A stretch of 64,000 nucleotides of DNA, from NCBI GenBank assembly GCA_038851035.1, contig JAWCLH010000008.1, positions 1 through 64,000 on the forward strand, written 5' to 3'. The notes beneath the pieces were generated by a model. That model was not told where the DNA came from and ran no database searches. It saw only the letters and a program-made list of their open reading frames with translations. Of this stretch, positions 9,282 through 17,458 are shown piece by piece. The position numbers were made by a program, and so were the translations under genes. This stretch comes from Thermoplasmata archaeon (GTDB lineage Archaea; Thermoplasmatota; DTKX01; VGTL01). How positions within the stretch are numbered: the stretch's first letter is position 1; each line of letters opens with the position of its first letter.

Positions 9282-10196
9282 ATGAAGGATGCCGGAACTC
9301 CGGGAGGCTCCACCGGAAAAACAGGCCTCGCAATACTGCCCGGAGCGGGGGGCCTCAACGGCCGGCTCGCGGTGCTCGTGGCGATCCTAGCCGTAGGGAC
9401 ATCGGCCATCATGATTCGCTACGCGCAAAGTGGCCCCCTGACGATCGCCTTCTACCGCCTTCTATTCACCACCTTGATACTGGTCCCGTGGGTGGCGCTC
9501 AGGGAGAGGGGCGCGATGGGGAGTCTTGACAGGGCGCGCGTCGCCAGGTTGGGTGTGGTAGGGCTTGTGCTGGCGGCCCATTTCTCCCTTTGGGTAACGT
9601 CGGTGAAGCTGACGACGGTGGCAAACAGTGTGGTTCTCGTGACCACACACCCGCTGATGGTCGCCGCAATATCGACGGTTTTTCTAAAAGAGAGGCCGGC
9701 CGGGCCGGCGCTCCTTGGAGGGCTGCTCGCCAGCGCGGGCGTGGTGATGATGTTCTCCGGGGACCTCGGCACCGGGGGTCTGCTGGGGGACGCACTCGCC
9801 CTTCTCGGGGCCGTGGCCGCCGGAACATACATAGTCGCGGGGAGGTCGGAGAGAAGGGCCTTGCCCACCGGGACCTACTGCATCGTCGTCTACGGCTTCA
9901 CCACGCTATTCCTGCTCCCGCTCGCCTTCTGCGAGACGCGCCTTCTCCCCACCGCGCAGACGGACTGGGTCTGGTTCGTGGCGATGGCCGCGGTGCCCGG
10001 AATTCTGGGCCACACGCTCTATAACTACGCGCTGGGGCATGTCCCGGCCTTCTTCGTTTCCACATCCCTTTTAGGCGAGCCCATAATCTCCTCCCTTCTC
10101 GCCGCGCTGCTCTTCACTGAGATTCCATCAAAGTGGACGCTTCTGGCGGCGCCGCTGGTATTCGCCGGGATAGTGATGGCTTCTTGGAGGCGATAG
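9282..10196 (+). CDS. EamA/DMT-family transporter
   Basis: The product of about 304 residues has ten hydrophobic segments in two similar halves, the architecture of the drug/metabolite transporter superfamily (two EamA repeats). Motifs include the first-repeat SAIMIRYAQSGPLTIAFYR start and the second-repeat VPGILGHTLYNYALGHVPA start, both typical of EamA proteins. The substrate cannot be told from sequence; relatives export amino acids, metabolites or drugs. ATG 9282 has a GGGGAAAA stretch just upstream; an earlier in-frame start at 9189 would add a 31-residue non-hydrophobic leader and is less likely. It converges with the minus-strand surface-protein gene with a 24-bp gap. Confidence 0.85.
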   Translation: MKDAGTPGGSTGKTGLAILPGAGGLNGRLAVLVAILAVGTSAIMIRYAQSGPLTIAFYRLLFTTLILVPWVALRERGAMGSLDRARVARLGVVGLVLAAHFSLWVTSVKLTTVANSVVLVTTHPLMVAAISTVFLKERPAGPALLGGLLASAGVVMMFSGDLGTGGLLGDALALLGAVAAGTYIVAGRSERRALPTGTYCIVVYGFTTLFLLPLAFCETRLLPTAQTDWVWFVAMAAVPGILGHTLYNYALGHVPAFFVSTSLLGEPIISSLLAALLFTEIPSKWTLLAAPLVFAGIVMASWRR

Positions 10197-10220
10197 AGCC
10201 GGGGCCGAATCGGAGTGTCT

Positions 10221-13200
10221 TCAGGGCCCGGCCGGCGGCGGGGAAGGCGGCGGGAGCTGTGGCCCTTGTGGAGCAGCCGGCGAAACCGGAGTTCCCTGAG
10301 CCGCCGGGAGAGCGGCGGGCGGGGGCGGGGCTGGCTCCGGAGGCGGAGGGGGCGGCGCGGGAGGGGCAGGGGGCTCCGCGGGCGGGGACGCCGGAGGGGG
10401 CGGTGGCGACGGAGGCGCGGCCGGTGGCGGGGCCGGCGGGGGTGGAGTAGCCGGCGGCGCAGGATATGGAGGCTGGGCCGCCGCTGGTTGCGCGGGCTGG
10501 GCTGGGGGCTTCCTCCTCATCATGGCTGCGCCCGCGCCCACAAGCACGAGAATCACCACGACCAGCACAATCAGCCAGAGTGGAATTCTTCCTCCGGCCG
10601 GGGCGGCCGCGGGCTTCTTCGGGACCGTGGCCGAGACCGGAGCTGTGGCGTTGCTGCCTCCGACGCTGTTGCGCGCTAGAACCGCATAGTAGTAGGTCTC
10701 GCCGGCTTTCACGTTTGCATCAATGTATGAGGTCACGTTCCCGAGCTCCGTCAGAAGCGTCATGTTGGCGGCGCTCGGGCCCCTGAGAACCACATAGGCG
10801 GTTATCGGACTGCCACCGTCCCTCGAGGGTGCGCTCCAGCTCAGGGTGATTCTGTCCTTTGAGGCGACGGCCCGGAGGTTCTCCGGAGTGTCTGGCGCGG
10901 TCGCAATCAGCTCTCCCTCGATTATCACGGTCGAGTTCATCAGGTTGAGCCAATTGCTCGGCCTGATGACCATCGTCTGGTAGGGGCCGATGGTTATGCC
11001 CTTGCGCGTCACATTTGGCAGGCCGGTCGGTCTGTAGCTCGAGTTCCAGGTCTCCTCCATTATCACATTCCCCTGGAACTCGACGTCGAAGCTGAAGCTG
11101 TGCGGGCCGTTGTTGAAGAAGACGAGCGAGTTCAGGTCCGGGGTTGTGTTGATGACCGCCTCAGAGTCGCTGAAGAGGTCTGCGTTCTGTATCTTATAGA
11201 CCCTCTCGCGAGGTCTGCGCTGCTCCGTCCCCATTTTTTTAACGAGCGTGGCGTTGTAGACCTTCTCGCTGTCCGTGGTTTTGTAGGAGAGGCGGCTCTG
11301 GAGCGGGTTGTCGCCATCGTAGCTCAGTCTGAGTGTGTCTCTGGTCCCGTTTTTAACGCCCGCTCCCTCCAGAGCGAAGCTCGAGTTCCCGTCCACGAGC
11401 TGTGCCCAATTGTAGGAGCCGTCACCGATGCCCTTGACGTGGGTGGTGTAGTTGCCCTGCGGGAGGTAGTAGCCCATTCCGCCGTACTCCCTCCCCTCCG
11501 AAAGAACAATGGGCGTGGCGTTGGGAATTCCTCCGGTCCACGTCCCGTTCTCCTCAATCGCGAGCCTGCGGCCCTCGCTGTCCTCGATGGTGGTTGTAGC
11601 GGAGCCGAATATCCAGTCCATTATGCCATCGACGGAGAGGGGCAGGGAGCGGTCGTCGTTGACCTTCCTGAAAGGTATGAAGACCATGCCCTGCGTACCG
11701 CCCCACCTGTCCCCGCCCGCCATGTAGAACTCCCAGGACCAGTAGGTGCCGGACTTGTTTATCTCGATATAGGGCGGGTAGTTGTCCGGGAAGCCCCAGT
11801 TCAGGACGGCGTCCACCGCCGTTTCTGGTTTGGAGAAGGCGGGCCTGTTGGAGTCGTAGACATAGATTCGCGTGTGCGTGGAGTCGACGTCCTCGACAAG
11901 GTATGGCACCATCGCGTGCCCTGAGGTGCCGTCCACTATGGACACGATGCCGTAGGTCCCGTCGGCTATCGAGTTCCTGATCATGTCGACGCACATCTTC
12001 ATCCCATCTGGCCCCCAGTTGCCGATGTGGTTCTCGATTATCCAGGCGAGCTGGGCGGAGGATATCTGGGAGCCGTGCATGAAGTCTATCCTCCGCTCCA
12101 CCTCGCCGCCGAGTGTTAGATTCGGGGTGTGGTAGACCCCCGGCTGGAGGTCGGTGGTGCGCACCACGCCGTTCTTGATTTGAAGCGCCGTGGCGCTGTA
12201 GCCGTAGCAGCGGCCGTTGCGCGCCAGGTACCAGTAGCCGACGCCGTAGACGATGGCTGCGAACGGGTCGGGGGCAATCGGCTGCTCGACCTCATAGCCC
12301 AGGCACTCCCAGCCGTCCCACGGGGTCCAGTAGGGGATGCCGATGCAGACCCAGATGTTGATGTAGACTTCGTCGGAGCCAAATGTGTCCTTGTAGTTGC
12401 CATCCTCCCAGAAGGCCCATGGGTAGGAGAGCTCGCCTTTGCCACTGTTGGGGAAGGAGAAGGCCCACTCGTAGCAGAACTCCGGAACAGGGTAGATATT
12501 GATGGCGCGCGCGTGGGTGTCCTCGCCGGCGTTCGTCTTTACCTTTACATGACCGGGTCTGTGAGGAATTCCCGCGTGGAGGGTGAAGTTGAAGGAGTGG
12601 TCCGGGTCGAGCTCCGTCGGCGTCGGTGCCGTCAGCACCGTGGCGGCCAGAACGTCATTGATGAAGACCTGCGCGCCCATCAGGTTAGACCCCTCGATGT
12701 GTATCTTCATTCCCGCCATCGCTCGGGGCGGGCTGAAGTTTGTGATTGTGGGTGGGAGTGGCGTGACCTTGATGGTGACCCGAGAGATGTTGTCGAAGGA
12801 CGGTGTCGTGGCCTCCTTGCCGTCCCAGACCTCGAGCTCGAATATGAAGTGGACGGTGTAGTCCCTTATGTTGGGTGTGAAGTAGGGTCTGGCTGTGTGG
12901 CTGTTGTGAAGAGTCACCGGGTACTCTTCCGGCTCCGTCTGCCTCCAAGTGTAGAACAGCGCGTCTCCGTCGGGGTCCCTGCTCCGGGAACCATCGAGGT
13001 GGACGGTGGTCCCCTCCACCACATCCTGATTGGGCCCGGCGTTGGCCACGGGGGCTCTGTTGAACGGTGTCTCCGTGTAAATGCAGAAGGGGTTGTTGCT
13101 CTGCGAGGACTTCTTCGTGTTGTCTGTTTTTATCAGCTCAACCTTGATTTTGGCCTGCTCCGTGTCTATGAGAGGGGCGGTCCAGGTTATTGAAGAGGCA

Positions 13201-14411
13201 GTGCTGGAGGCATTGAGAATGTTACTCCAGCTCGTGCCGTTGTTCTCGGAGAGGTATATCTTGAACTCCCTGACCTGGGAGCGGGGCCCGGTGGTGCTCC
13301 ACTTTATGGTGTACCTCTCCCCGCCCCCTATGATGAGGCCGCGCGGAACATAGGGGTTCGGGTCAATCAGTGAGACGGTCACGGTGTTCGGGTCCGATAT
13401 AATCGTGCAGGGGCCGTCGCTGATGTCGCTGGCGAAGACATAACCGTCCAGGTGGGAGTTCTCGAGCTTTATGAAGACGTTTTCCGAATTGATTGAGGTG
13501 GGAACGTTCCAGGTGTGGCTGAAGTCGTTATCGGTGGACGCAATCATGGTCCAGCTCGAGCCTCCGTTGATAGAGTAGTAGATGTTGATTCCGTATATAA
13601 CGTCGTGTGGGTCGTTCACGGTCACCCACGTGATCTCGAAGGGCTGGCCGCCGACCAGAACCTCCCCGCCGTTAGGCTTCTTCAGGATTATGATGGGGGA
13701 TTTGAGTGTTATTTCAGAGGTCGTGTTCTCGGCGAGCACGGTGGCGTGGCTCGAGAGGGCCTGGATTTTGTACTGGAGGGTCGCCTCCTCGTAGAAGGGG
13801 GGGGCGAGCCACACGCCCCCCTGCGTGGGCGGCATGCTGTTATAGAACCCGCCCATGTCTTGCCATGAGCCCCAGCTCCCGTTGTCCTTCACCCTCCACT
13901 GGAGCTTGAGCGCAGCCACATGGTCATCAGGGTCGTACATGTCCCATCTGAGTCTGAAATAGCTCCCCCCGCTCACCTCCGACGGCACCTCCGTGAACCG
14001 CAGGACGAGCTTGGGAATGATTGTGAAGTTCGCGTCGCTGACGTCCCTGGCCCAGACTTCGTACGGAGGCAGCATGCTGGAGACAAGGGTCGCCCGAATT
14101 CTTGCGGCGGTGGTGTTCAGGCTGAGCGGAATCGTCCAGTTGTAGCTCCCTTTGCTCGTCATGATGGTGGCTATGGAATATGGATAGGACTCGCCACCGT
14201 CCGTGGAGAGCTCTAGCTTAACGCCCCCCTCGGGCGTGGACGCTATCCACGATATCCGGAACCTATCTCCACCGTATAACCTCTCCCCGCCGTTGGGGTC
14301 CTTTACCTCGATCGTCTGGGGCTTCGCCGCGGGCGCGAGCGGCTGCGCGAGGGGCAAAAGAAAGAGCAGGGCAGTCGCTAGCGCAATCCACCTGCACTTA
14401 TTATATTTCAT
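10221..14411 (-). CDS. Large surface protein: Ig-like, TIG, papain-like and FN3 domains, proline-rich tail
   Basis: The product of about 1396 residues starts with a signal peptide (about 8-29) and several Ig-like repeats carrying the pattern PNGGE followed by W-rich strands. Next come an IPT/TIG-like domain (opening PPTITNFSPPRAMAGM), a central domain of about 400 residues, an FN3 domain (about 1200-1290), one transmembrane helix (IPLWLIVLVVVILVLVGAGA) and a tail of about 110 residues made mainly of proline and alanine. The central domain has the order C735 in NGRCYGYS, H832 in SGHAMV and D853/N855 in YDSNRP, which fits a papain-like (C1/C39-type) catalytic triad. It is thus probably a cell-anchored exported protein with a cysteine-peptidase or transglutaminase-like core. 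ATG 14411 follows a TATA-like GATATATATAC. Peptidase activity is an inference. Confidence 0.7.
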   Translation of the reverse strand: MKYNKCRWIALATALLFLLPLAQPLAPAAKPQTIEVKDPNGGERLYGGDRFRISWIASTPEGGVKLELSTDGGESYPYSIATIMTSKGSYNWTIPLSLNTTAARIRATLVSSMLPPYEVWARDVSDANFTIIPKLVLRFTEVPSEVSGGSYFRLRWDMYDPDDHVAALKLQWRVKDNGSWGSWQDMGGFYNSMPPTQGGVWLAPPFYEEATLQYKIQALSSHATVLAENTTSEITLKSPIIILKKPNGGEVLVGGQPFEITWVTVNDPHDVIYGINIYYSINGGSSWTMIASTDNDFSHTWNVPTSINSENVFIKLENSHLDGYVFASDISDGPCTIISDPNTVTVSLIDPNPYVPRGLIIGGGERYTIKWSTTGPRSQVREFKIYLSENNGTSWSNILNASSTASSITWTAPLIDTEQAKIKVELIKTDNTKKSSQSNNPFCIYTETPFNRAPVANAGPNQDVVEGTTVHLDGSRSRDPDGDALFYTWRQTEPEEYPVTLHNSHTARPYFTPNIRDYTVHFIFELEVWDGKEATTPSFDNISRVTIKVTPLPPTITNFSPPRAMAGMKIHIEGSNLMGAQVFINDVLAATVLTAPTPTELDPDHSFNFTLHAGIPHRPGHVKVKTNAGEDTHARAINIYPVPEFCYEWAFSFPNSGKGELSYPWAFWEDGNYKDTFGSDEVYINIWVCIGIPYWTPWDGWECLGYEVEQPIAPDPFAAIVYGVGYWYLARNGRCYGYSATALQIKNGVVRTTDLQPGVYHTPNLTLGGEVERRIDFMHGSQISSAQLAWIIENHIGNWGPDGMKMCVDMIRNSIADGTYGIVSIVDGTSGHAMVPYLVEDVDSTHTRIYVYDSNRPAFSKPETAVDAVLNWGFPDNYPPYIEINKSGTYWSWEFYMAGGDRWGGTQGMVFIPFRKVNDDRSLPLSVDGIMDWIFGSATTTIEDSEGRRLAIEENGTWTGGIPNATPIVLSEGREYGGMGYYLPQGNYTTHVKGIGDGSYNWAQLVDGNSSFALEGAGVKNGTRDTLRLSYDGDNPLQSRLSYKTTDSEKVYNATLVKKMGTEQRRPRERVYKIQNADLFSDSEAVINTTPDLNSLVFFNNGPHSFSFDVEFQGNVIMEETWNSSYRPTGLPNVTRKGITIGPYQTMVIRPSNWLNLMNSTVIIEGELIATAPDTPENLRAVASKDRITLSWSAPSRDGGSPITAYVVLRGPSAANMTLLTELGNVTSYIDANVKAGETYYYAVLARNSVGGSNATAPVSATVPKKPAAAPAGGRIPLWLIVLVVVILVLVGAGAAMMRRKPPAQPAQPAAAQPPYPAPPATPPPPAPPPAAPPSPPPPPASPPAEPPAPPAPPPPPPEPAPPPPAALPAAQGTPVSPAAPQGPQLPPPSPPPAGP

Positions 14412-14454
14412 CAATCAACACCTTCCATTGATACCAATAGTCAGGAGGGTATAA

Positions 14455-14470
14455 TGATATTTGTATATAT
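14455..14470 (-). promoter_or_regulatory. TATA-box promoter of the 1396-aa surface-protein gene
   Basis: The minus strand reads GATATATATAC here, a strong archaeal TATA element. Transcription would start about 25 bases downstream near 14438, leaving a leader of about 27 bases with GGAAGGTG before ATG 14411. Confidence 0.55.
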
Positions 14471-14540
14471 ATCATTGTCGGGGTTGTCGAAGCCCGTGAG
14501 AATGGGGCGGAAGACAATGCTCAGGGAGCGTGGGGGCGGG

Positions 14541-15068
14541 CTAGGCGAATGAATCTTTTGATATCGCGATGAGAATAAGAGCAATCAGCCCCAGTATCGA
14601 GGAGAGAAACAGAGGTCCTATGGATATCATACAGAATATTGCGCCCACGATTGCCACCGGAAAGGACTTCCTCTGGACGGCCATCGCGCCCCCAAGAAGG
14701 ATAAGGCAGCCAAAAACGATCTCAATGGCTGCGCAGACTAAGAGGAAAGCGCCCGCCTCGCCGATTATACTCATTACCGCGCCGCCCGCGAAACCGATGA
14801 GCGCTCCATTGATGAGGGCCAGAATGCCCCCGATAATCAGAAGCGCCCCACCCGCAACGGGGGCGCTTGACCGCTCCTTCGGTGCCTGATAGCCATATGG
14901 ATAGGGGGCGCCGTAGGGCGGGGGCGGCTGGTAGGCGGGGCCGGGACCATAGGCGGGCTGGGGAGGGGGCTGGTAGGGAGGCTGGGGCTGAGTGTACAGC
15001 ACCGCTCCGCAGAACGGGCAGCTGGGCCTCCCCTCTGATATCTCTGCTCTGCAAGCCGGGCACTGCGT
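14541..15068 (-). CDS. Zinc-ribbon, proline/tyrosine-rich, four-helix membrane protein (start codon unclear)
   Basis: The reading frame encodes a zinc ribbon (CPAC...CPFCG), a linker of about 30 residues rich in P, Y, Q and G, then four hydrophobic helices typical of small DUF4190/DUF4064-like membrane proteins. The first conventional start, GTG 15002, would discard the zinc ribbon. The in-frame sequence upstream stays open to 15095 with no ATG, GTG or TTG. A GGAGG at 15080-15076 is followed after 7 bases by an in-frame ACG (15068-15066), which fits the spacing of an initiation codon, and a TATA-like box lies near 15101-15112. So the gene either starts at a non-standard codon, carries an ATG-to-ACG change, or has an assembly error. 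Function unknown. Confidence 0.6.
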   Translation of the reverse strand, partial: TQCPACRAEISEGRPSCPFCGAVLYTQPQPPYQPPPQPAYGPGPAYQPPPPYGAPYPYGYQAPKERSSAPVAGGALLIIGGILALINGALIGFAGGAVMSIIGEAGAFLLVCAAIEIVFGCLILLGGAMAVQRKSFPVAIVGAIFCMISIGPLFLSSILGLIALILIAISKDSFA

Positions 15069-15099
15069 GAGAATTCCTCCGGAGCGGGATTGGCGTCAG

Positions 15100-15112
15100 C
15101 ATTTATATAACT
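15100..15112 (-). promoter_or_regulatory. TATA-box promoter of the zinc-ribbon membrane protein gene
   Basis: The minus strand reads AGTTATATAAAT. The expected transcription start is about 15080, directly at the GGAGG that precedes the ACG codon at 15068. This supports a coding start upstream of GTG 15002. Confidence 0.5.
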
Positions 15113-15168
15113 ATTGAAAATTCACTCATCCGCCCGAGAACACCCAACGAGGGCCCGCCGGGAGCTGT

Positions 15169-16071
15169 TCACCGGTAGAGCCCCTCCTTATCCGCCAGCT
15201 TCTCGAGGCGTCGAATTCTCTCCTGAATTGGGGGATGAGTGGAGAATATGTTGAGGAGGCTGCTACCCCTGAAAGGGTTCACGATGAAGAGCGAGGAGTG
15301 GGCAGGGCTGGCGTGGTCCGCTCTCATGGGCCTCTGGAGGTTGCTTGCCTCGAGCTTCTCCAGCGCGCGGGCTAGCGCAAGAGGTTTGCGTATCGTCAAG
15401 GCCCCCACCCTGTCGGCCTTGTACTCCCTGCTGCGCGATATCGCGAGCTGGACGAGCATTGCGGCAATGGGGGCGGTGATGGCGGCCACGAGCAGAACCG
15501 CGGGGTGAACGCGGCTCTCCCTCCTTCCAAATAGCGTCTGGTAGAGCACCATCCTCGCCGCAACTGAGATAATCGCCGCCGCGGTGGCCACCACGCTCAT
15601 TAGAAGAATGTCTCGGTCCTTCACATGGGCCATCTCGTGCGCCATGACGCCCTCGAGCTCCTCGTCGCTGAGCATGTCGAGAAGCCCCTCGGTCGCCGCC
15701 ACGACCGCGTGCTCAGGATCTCTGCCCGTGGCGAAGGCGTTGGGCGTGTAGGAGGGGATAATCGCCACGCGCGGCATCGGAAGCCCGGCCTCCTGTGATA
15801 CCCACCTTACGATGCGAACGAGCCGCGGAGCCTCGCTCTCGCTAACGATTCTGGCATTGTAGGCCGCCAGAACCATCCTATCCGAGAAGAAGTAGGTGAC
15901 CAGATTGAAGAGAACGAGGATAGGGACCATTATCATGAGAACCCAGTAATAGCCGCTGTCCGGCGGAATATAGCCCGTGTAGAGGAGGGCGTAGAAAATC
16001 GCATACGCTATCCCTATGAATACGAACCAGATGAGAGCGAAGACCAGGAATATCTTGATTCTCGGGCCCAT
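15169..16071 (-). CDS. htpX: HtpX-like M48 membrane metallopeptidase
   Basis: The 300-residue protein is a zinc endopeptidase of the inner (cytoplasmic) membrane that degrades misfolded membrane proteins. It has two N-terminal helices (about 6-30 and 40-62), the HEMAH zinc motif at 145-149, two further hydrophobic segments (about 157-178 and 190-210), and the third zinc ligand region SREYKADRVGA. The end has STHPPIQERIRRLEKL, typical of the family. Length and layout match archaeal HtpX. ATG 16071 lies just downstream of a TTTTTAAATA box, so the leader is minimal. It is single in its direction here; the zinc-ribbon membrane protein follows on the same strand with its own promoter. Confidence 0.92.
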   Translation of the reverse strand: MGPRIKIFLVFALIWFVFIGIAYAIFYALLYTGYIPPDSGYYWVLMIMVPILVLFNLVTYFFSDRMVLAAYNARIVSESEAPRLVRIVRWVSQEAGLPMPRVAIIPSYTPNAFATGRDPEHAVVAATEGLLDMLSDEELEGVMAHEMAHVKDRDILLMSVVATAAAIISVAARMVLYQTLFGRRESRVHPAVLLVAAITAPIAAMLVQLAISRSREYKADRVGALTIRKPLALARALEKLEASNLQRPMRADHASPAHSSLFIVNPFRGSSLLNIFSTHPPIQERIRRLEKLADKEGLYR

Positions 16072-16095
16072 CGCCCTTTCTATTGTGGCGCTCCT

Positions 16096-16107
16096 ATTTA
16101 AAAATTT
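16096..16107 (-). promoter_or_regulatory. TATA-box promoter of htpX
   Basis: The minus strand reads TTTTTAAATAGG about 30 bases upstream of the htpX ATG. The AT-rich block lies between htpX and the divergent cytidine deaminase gene and may serve both. Confidence 0.5.
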
Positions 16108-16144
16108 TGAGAAGAGGGGGCAAGGTTAATCGTGCCGCTCATTT

Positions 16145-16621
16145 ATGGCTGAGATAGGAGCTGTTGGCATGCGACTCTCTCTCGCGCGAGCAAGAAGAGC
16201 TGGAGGAGGTGCGGCTGGTCCAAAGGTGGAGCGGCAGAAGGAGTTGTTGAGGAGAGCGAGGGCCGCTTCGAGAAGGGCATACGCGCCCTACTCTCACGTC
16301 CGTGTGGGGGCCGCGGCCCTTGCCGCCTCAGGAAGGATGTTCACCGGCTGTAACGTGGAGAACGCCTCCTACGGCCTCACGGTCTGCGCCGAGCGCGTGG
16401 CGATTCAGAGCGCCATTTCTGCGGGCGAGAGGGAGATAGTGGCGCTCGCGGTCTCCTCTCCGGACATGAGGGGAATCAGTCCCTGCGGGGCTTGCAGGCA
16501 GGTGATGGCCGAGTTCGCCAGTAGGGAGGGGCTGGTGGTGGTCATGGAGGGGGAGAGGGACCCGAGGGCGGTGGTGCTGGAGAAGCTGATTCCGCAGGCG
16601 TTTAAGCTGTCGAGACGGTAG
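16145..16621 (+). CDS. cdd: Cytidine deaminase
   Basis: The 158-residue protein converts cytidine and deoxycytidine to uridine and deoxyuridine in pyrimidine salvage. It carries the full zinc and catalytic signature: GCNVENASYG, then TVCAERVAI (zinc Cys and catalytic Glu) and PCGACRQVM (two zinc Cys). The three-cysteine set marks the small homotetrameric type. The first 30 or so residues (rich in A, R and G) precede the usual start of the family, so the true start might be the internal ATG at 16169. The gene stands alone, divergent from htpX, with an AT-rich gene-poor stretch after it. Confidence 0.93.
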   Translation: MAEIGAVGMRLSLARARRAGGGAAGPKVERQKELLRRARAASRRAYAPYSHVRVGAAALAASGRMFTGCNVENASYGLTVCAERVAIQSAISAGEREIVALAVSSPDMRGISPCGACRQVMAEFASREGLVVVMEGERDPRAVVLEKLIPQAFKLSRR

Positions 16622-16641
16622 GGCTTCTGTTATTCAGTCGA

Positions 16642-16833
16642 TTATAATCTTAAAAGAATAAAATCCTTTACTGACGTGGACCCTTTAGTGAAGACGAGGG
16701 TCCTCCAGACAACATTGCTTGACACAATATAAAATTCAACGGCTCTAGCTGAAATCATTACCTGTTTGCCGCTCGTTACCTCAACGGTTACATTGGTATT
16801 TTTAAGATTTGATGTTCCTATATGAATGGTCAT
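16642..16833 (-). CDS. Doubtful small protein, 63 aa
   Basis: A 63-residue frame with alternating hydrophobic and polar residues reads like beta strands (VTVEVTSGKQVMISARAVEF). Its ATG lies inside the 9-bp inverted repeat at 16824-16847 and no ribosome-binding site is evident. It could be a small protein, the tail of a decayed surface protein, or chance. No family is recognised. Confidence 0.2.
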   Translation of the reverse strand: MTIHIGTSNLKNTNVTVEVTSGKQVMISARAVEFYIVSSNVVWRTLVFTKGSTSVKDFILLRL

Positions 16834-16847
16834 CTATTTGACCATTC
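16824..16847. repeat. Perfect 9-bp inverted repeat (stem-loop)
   Basis: GAATGGTCA at 16824-16832 and TGACCATTC at 16839-16847 are exact reverse complements around a 6-base loop. It lies about 200 bases downstream of cdd. It might be an operator-like palindrome or an RNA hairpin; it is not followed by a clear T-run on the plus strand. Confidence 0.6.
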
Positions 16848-17458
16848 AGCCATGTTTAATTATACAATTCGATGTTTATCCACCTCACTTTTATCTATTT
16901 TATCTCCCGGGCAAATATATCACCCGGCGGAGACTCTGGAGGGGTCGATACGATTGCCACCCGCGTCCTTCATTCCAAAGAATTCGCCGTCTGTTTCGTA
17001 ATTTATGCCCTTCTTTCCCGTCTTGTCCTCTCTCAGATAATAGAAATCCTCCGTTGGATTATATATTGTGAAACAGTCGCCATTTGGAGCCTTATTATCT
17101 CTCCCTTCATCAACCAACCACACGTCTCTGCTCTCCCACCATTTTCCCGCGGTGGGACCTCCGCATTATCCCTCAAACGAAGGGTATTTTGCCTGCGCTC
17201 CCCCCAGGCTTTGACCGGCAATTGGCCCCACAACCATCCTGCAGTCCACGAGCAAAAGCAGCACAGGCGCCGCCTGCCTCATTTTTATAGTCCCTTCCCC
17301 CCTCCCTCATCGCGGCTCCATAAATATTTTGCGTTTTGCGACCCCAAACCCCCCCAGGAAGCCTGCATCCAAAAGAATTGCAGGACTGATTTTGTAGCAC
17401 CCACGACAACAAAACACTTAAATTCCCCCTCCGCTCTGCGCCCGCTGAGGGCATAATA

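Larger units (their letters stand above)
16622..17458. other. AT-rich gap without a convincing gene
   Basis: About 840 bases between cdd and metK are much more AT-rich than their surroundings and carry no frame with recognisable protein features. They contain a perfect 9-bp inverted repeat (16824-16847), a small minus-strand frame (16642-16833), T- and C-rich runs, and near the end the metK promoter (a TTAAAT box at about 17416-17423). No tRNA arms or GTTCRA T-loop were found on either strand. It may be the remnant of a foreign insert or hold an unrecognised RNA. Confidence 0.5.

Noticed and set aside
10221-10500. Plus-strand frames across the proline tail (for example 10215-10679)
   Set aside because: They are antisense readings of proline codons with runs of Gly and Arg and no other support.
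16920-17233. Small minus-strand frames in the cdd-metK gap (for example 16920-17123)
   Set aside because: No motif, no ribosome-binding site and no coherent composition; they overlap each other in different frames.
16622-17458. tRNA or SAM riboswitch upstream of metK
   Set aside because: No T-loop consensus or acceptor pairing was found for a tRNA, and no known SAM riboswitch core is visible.
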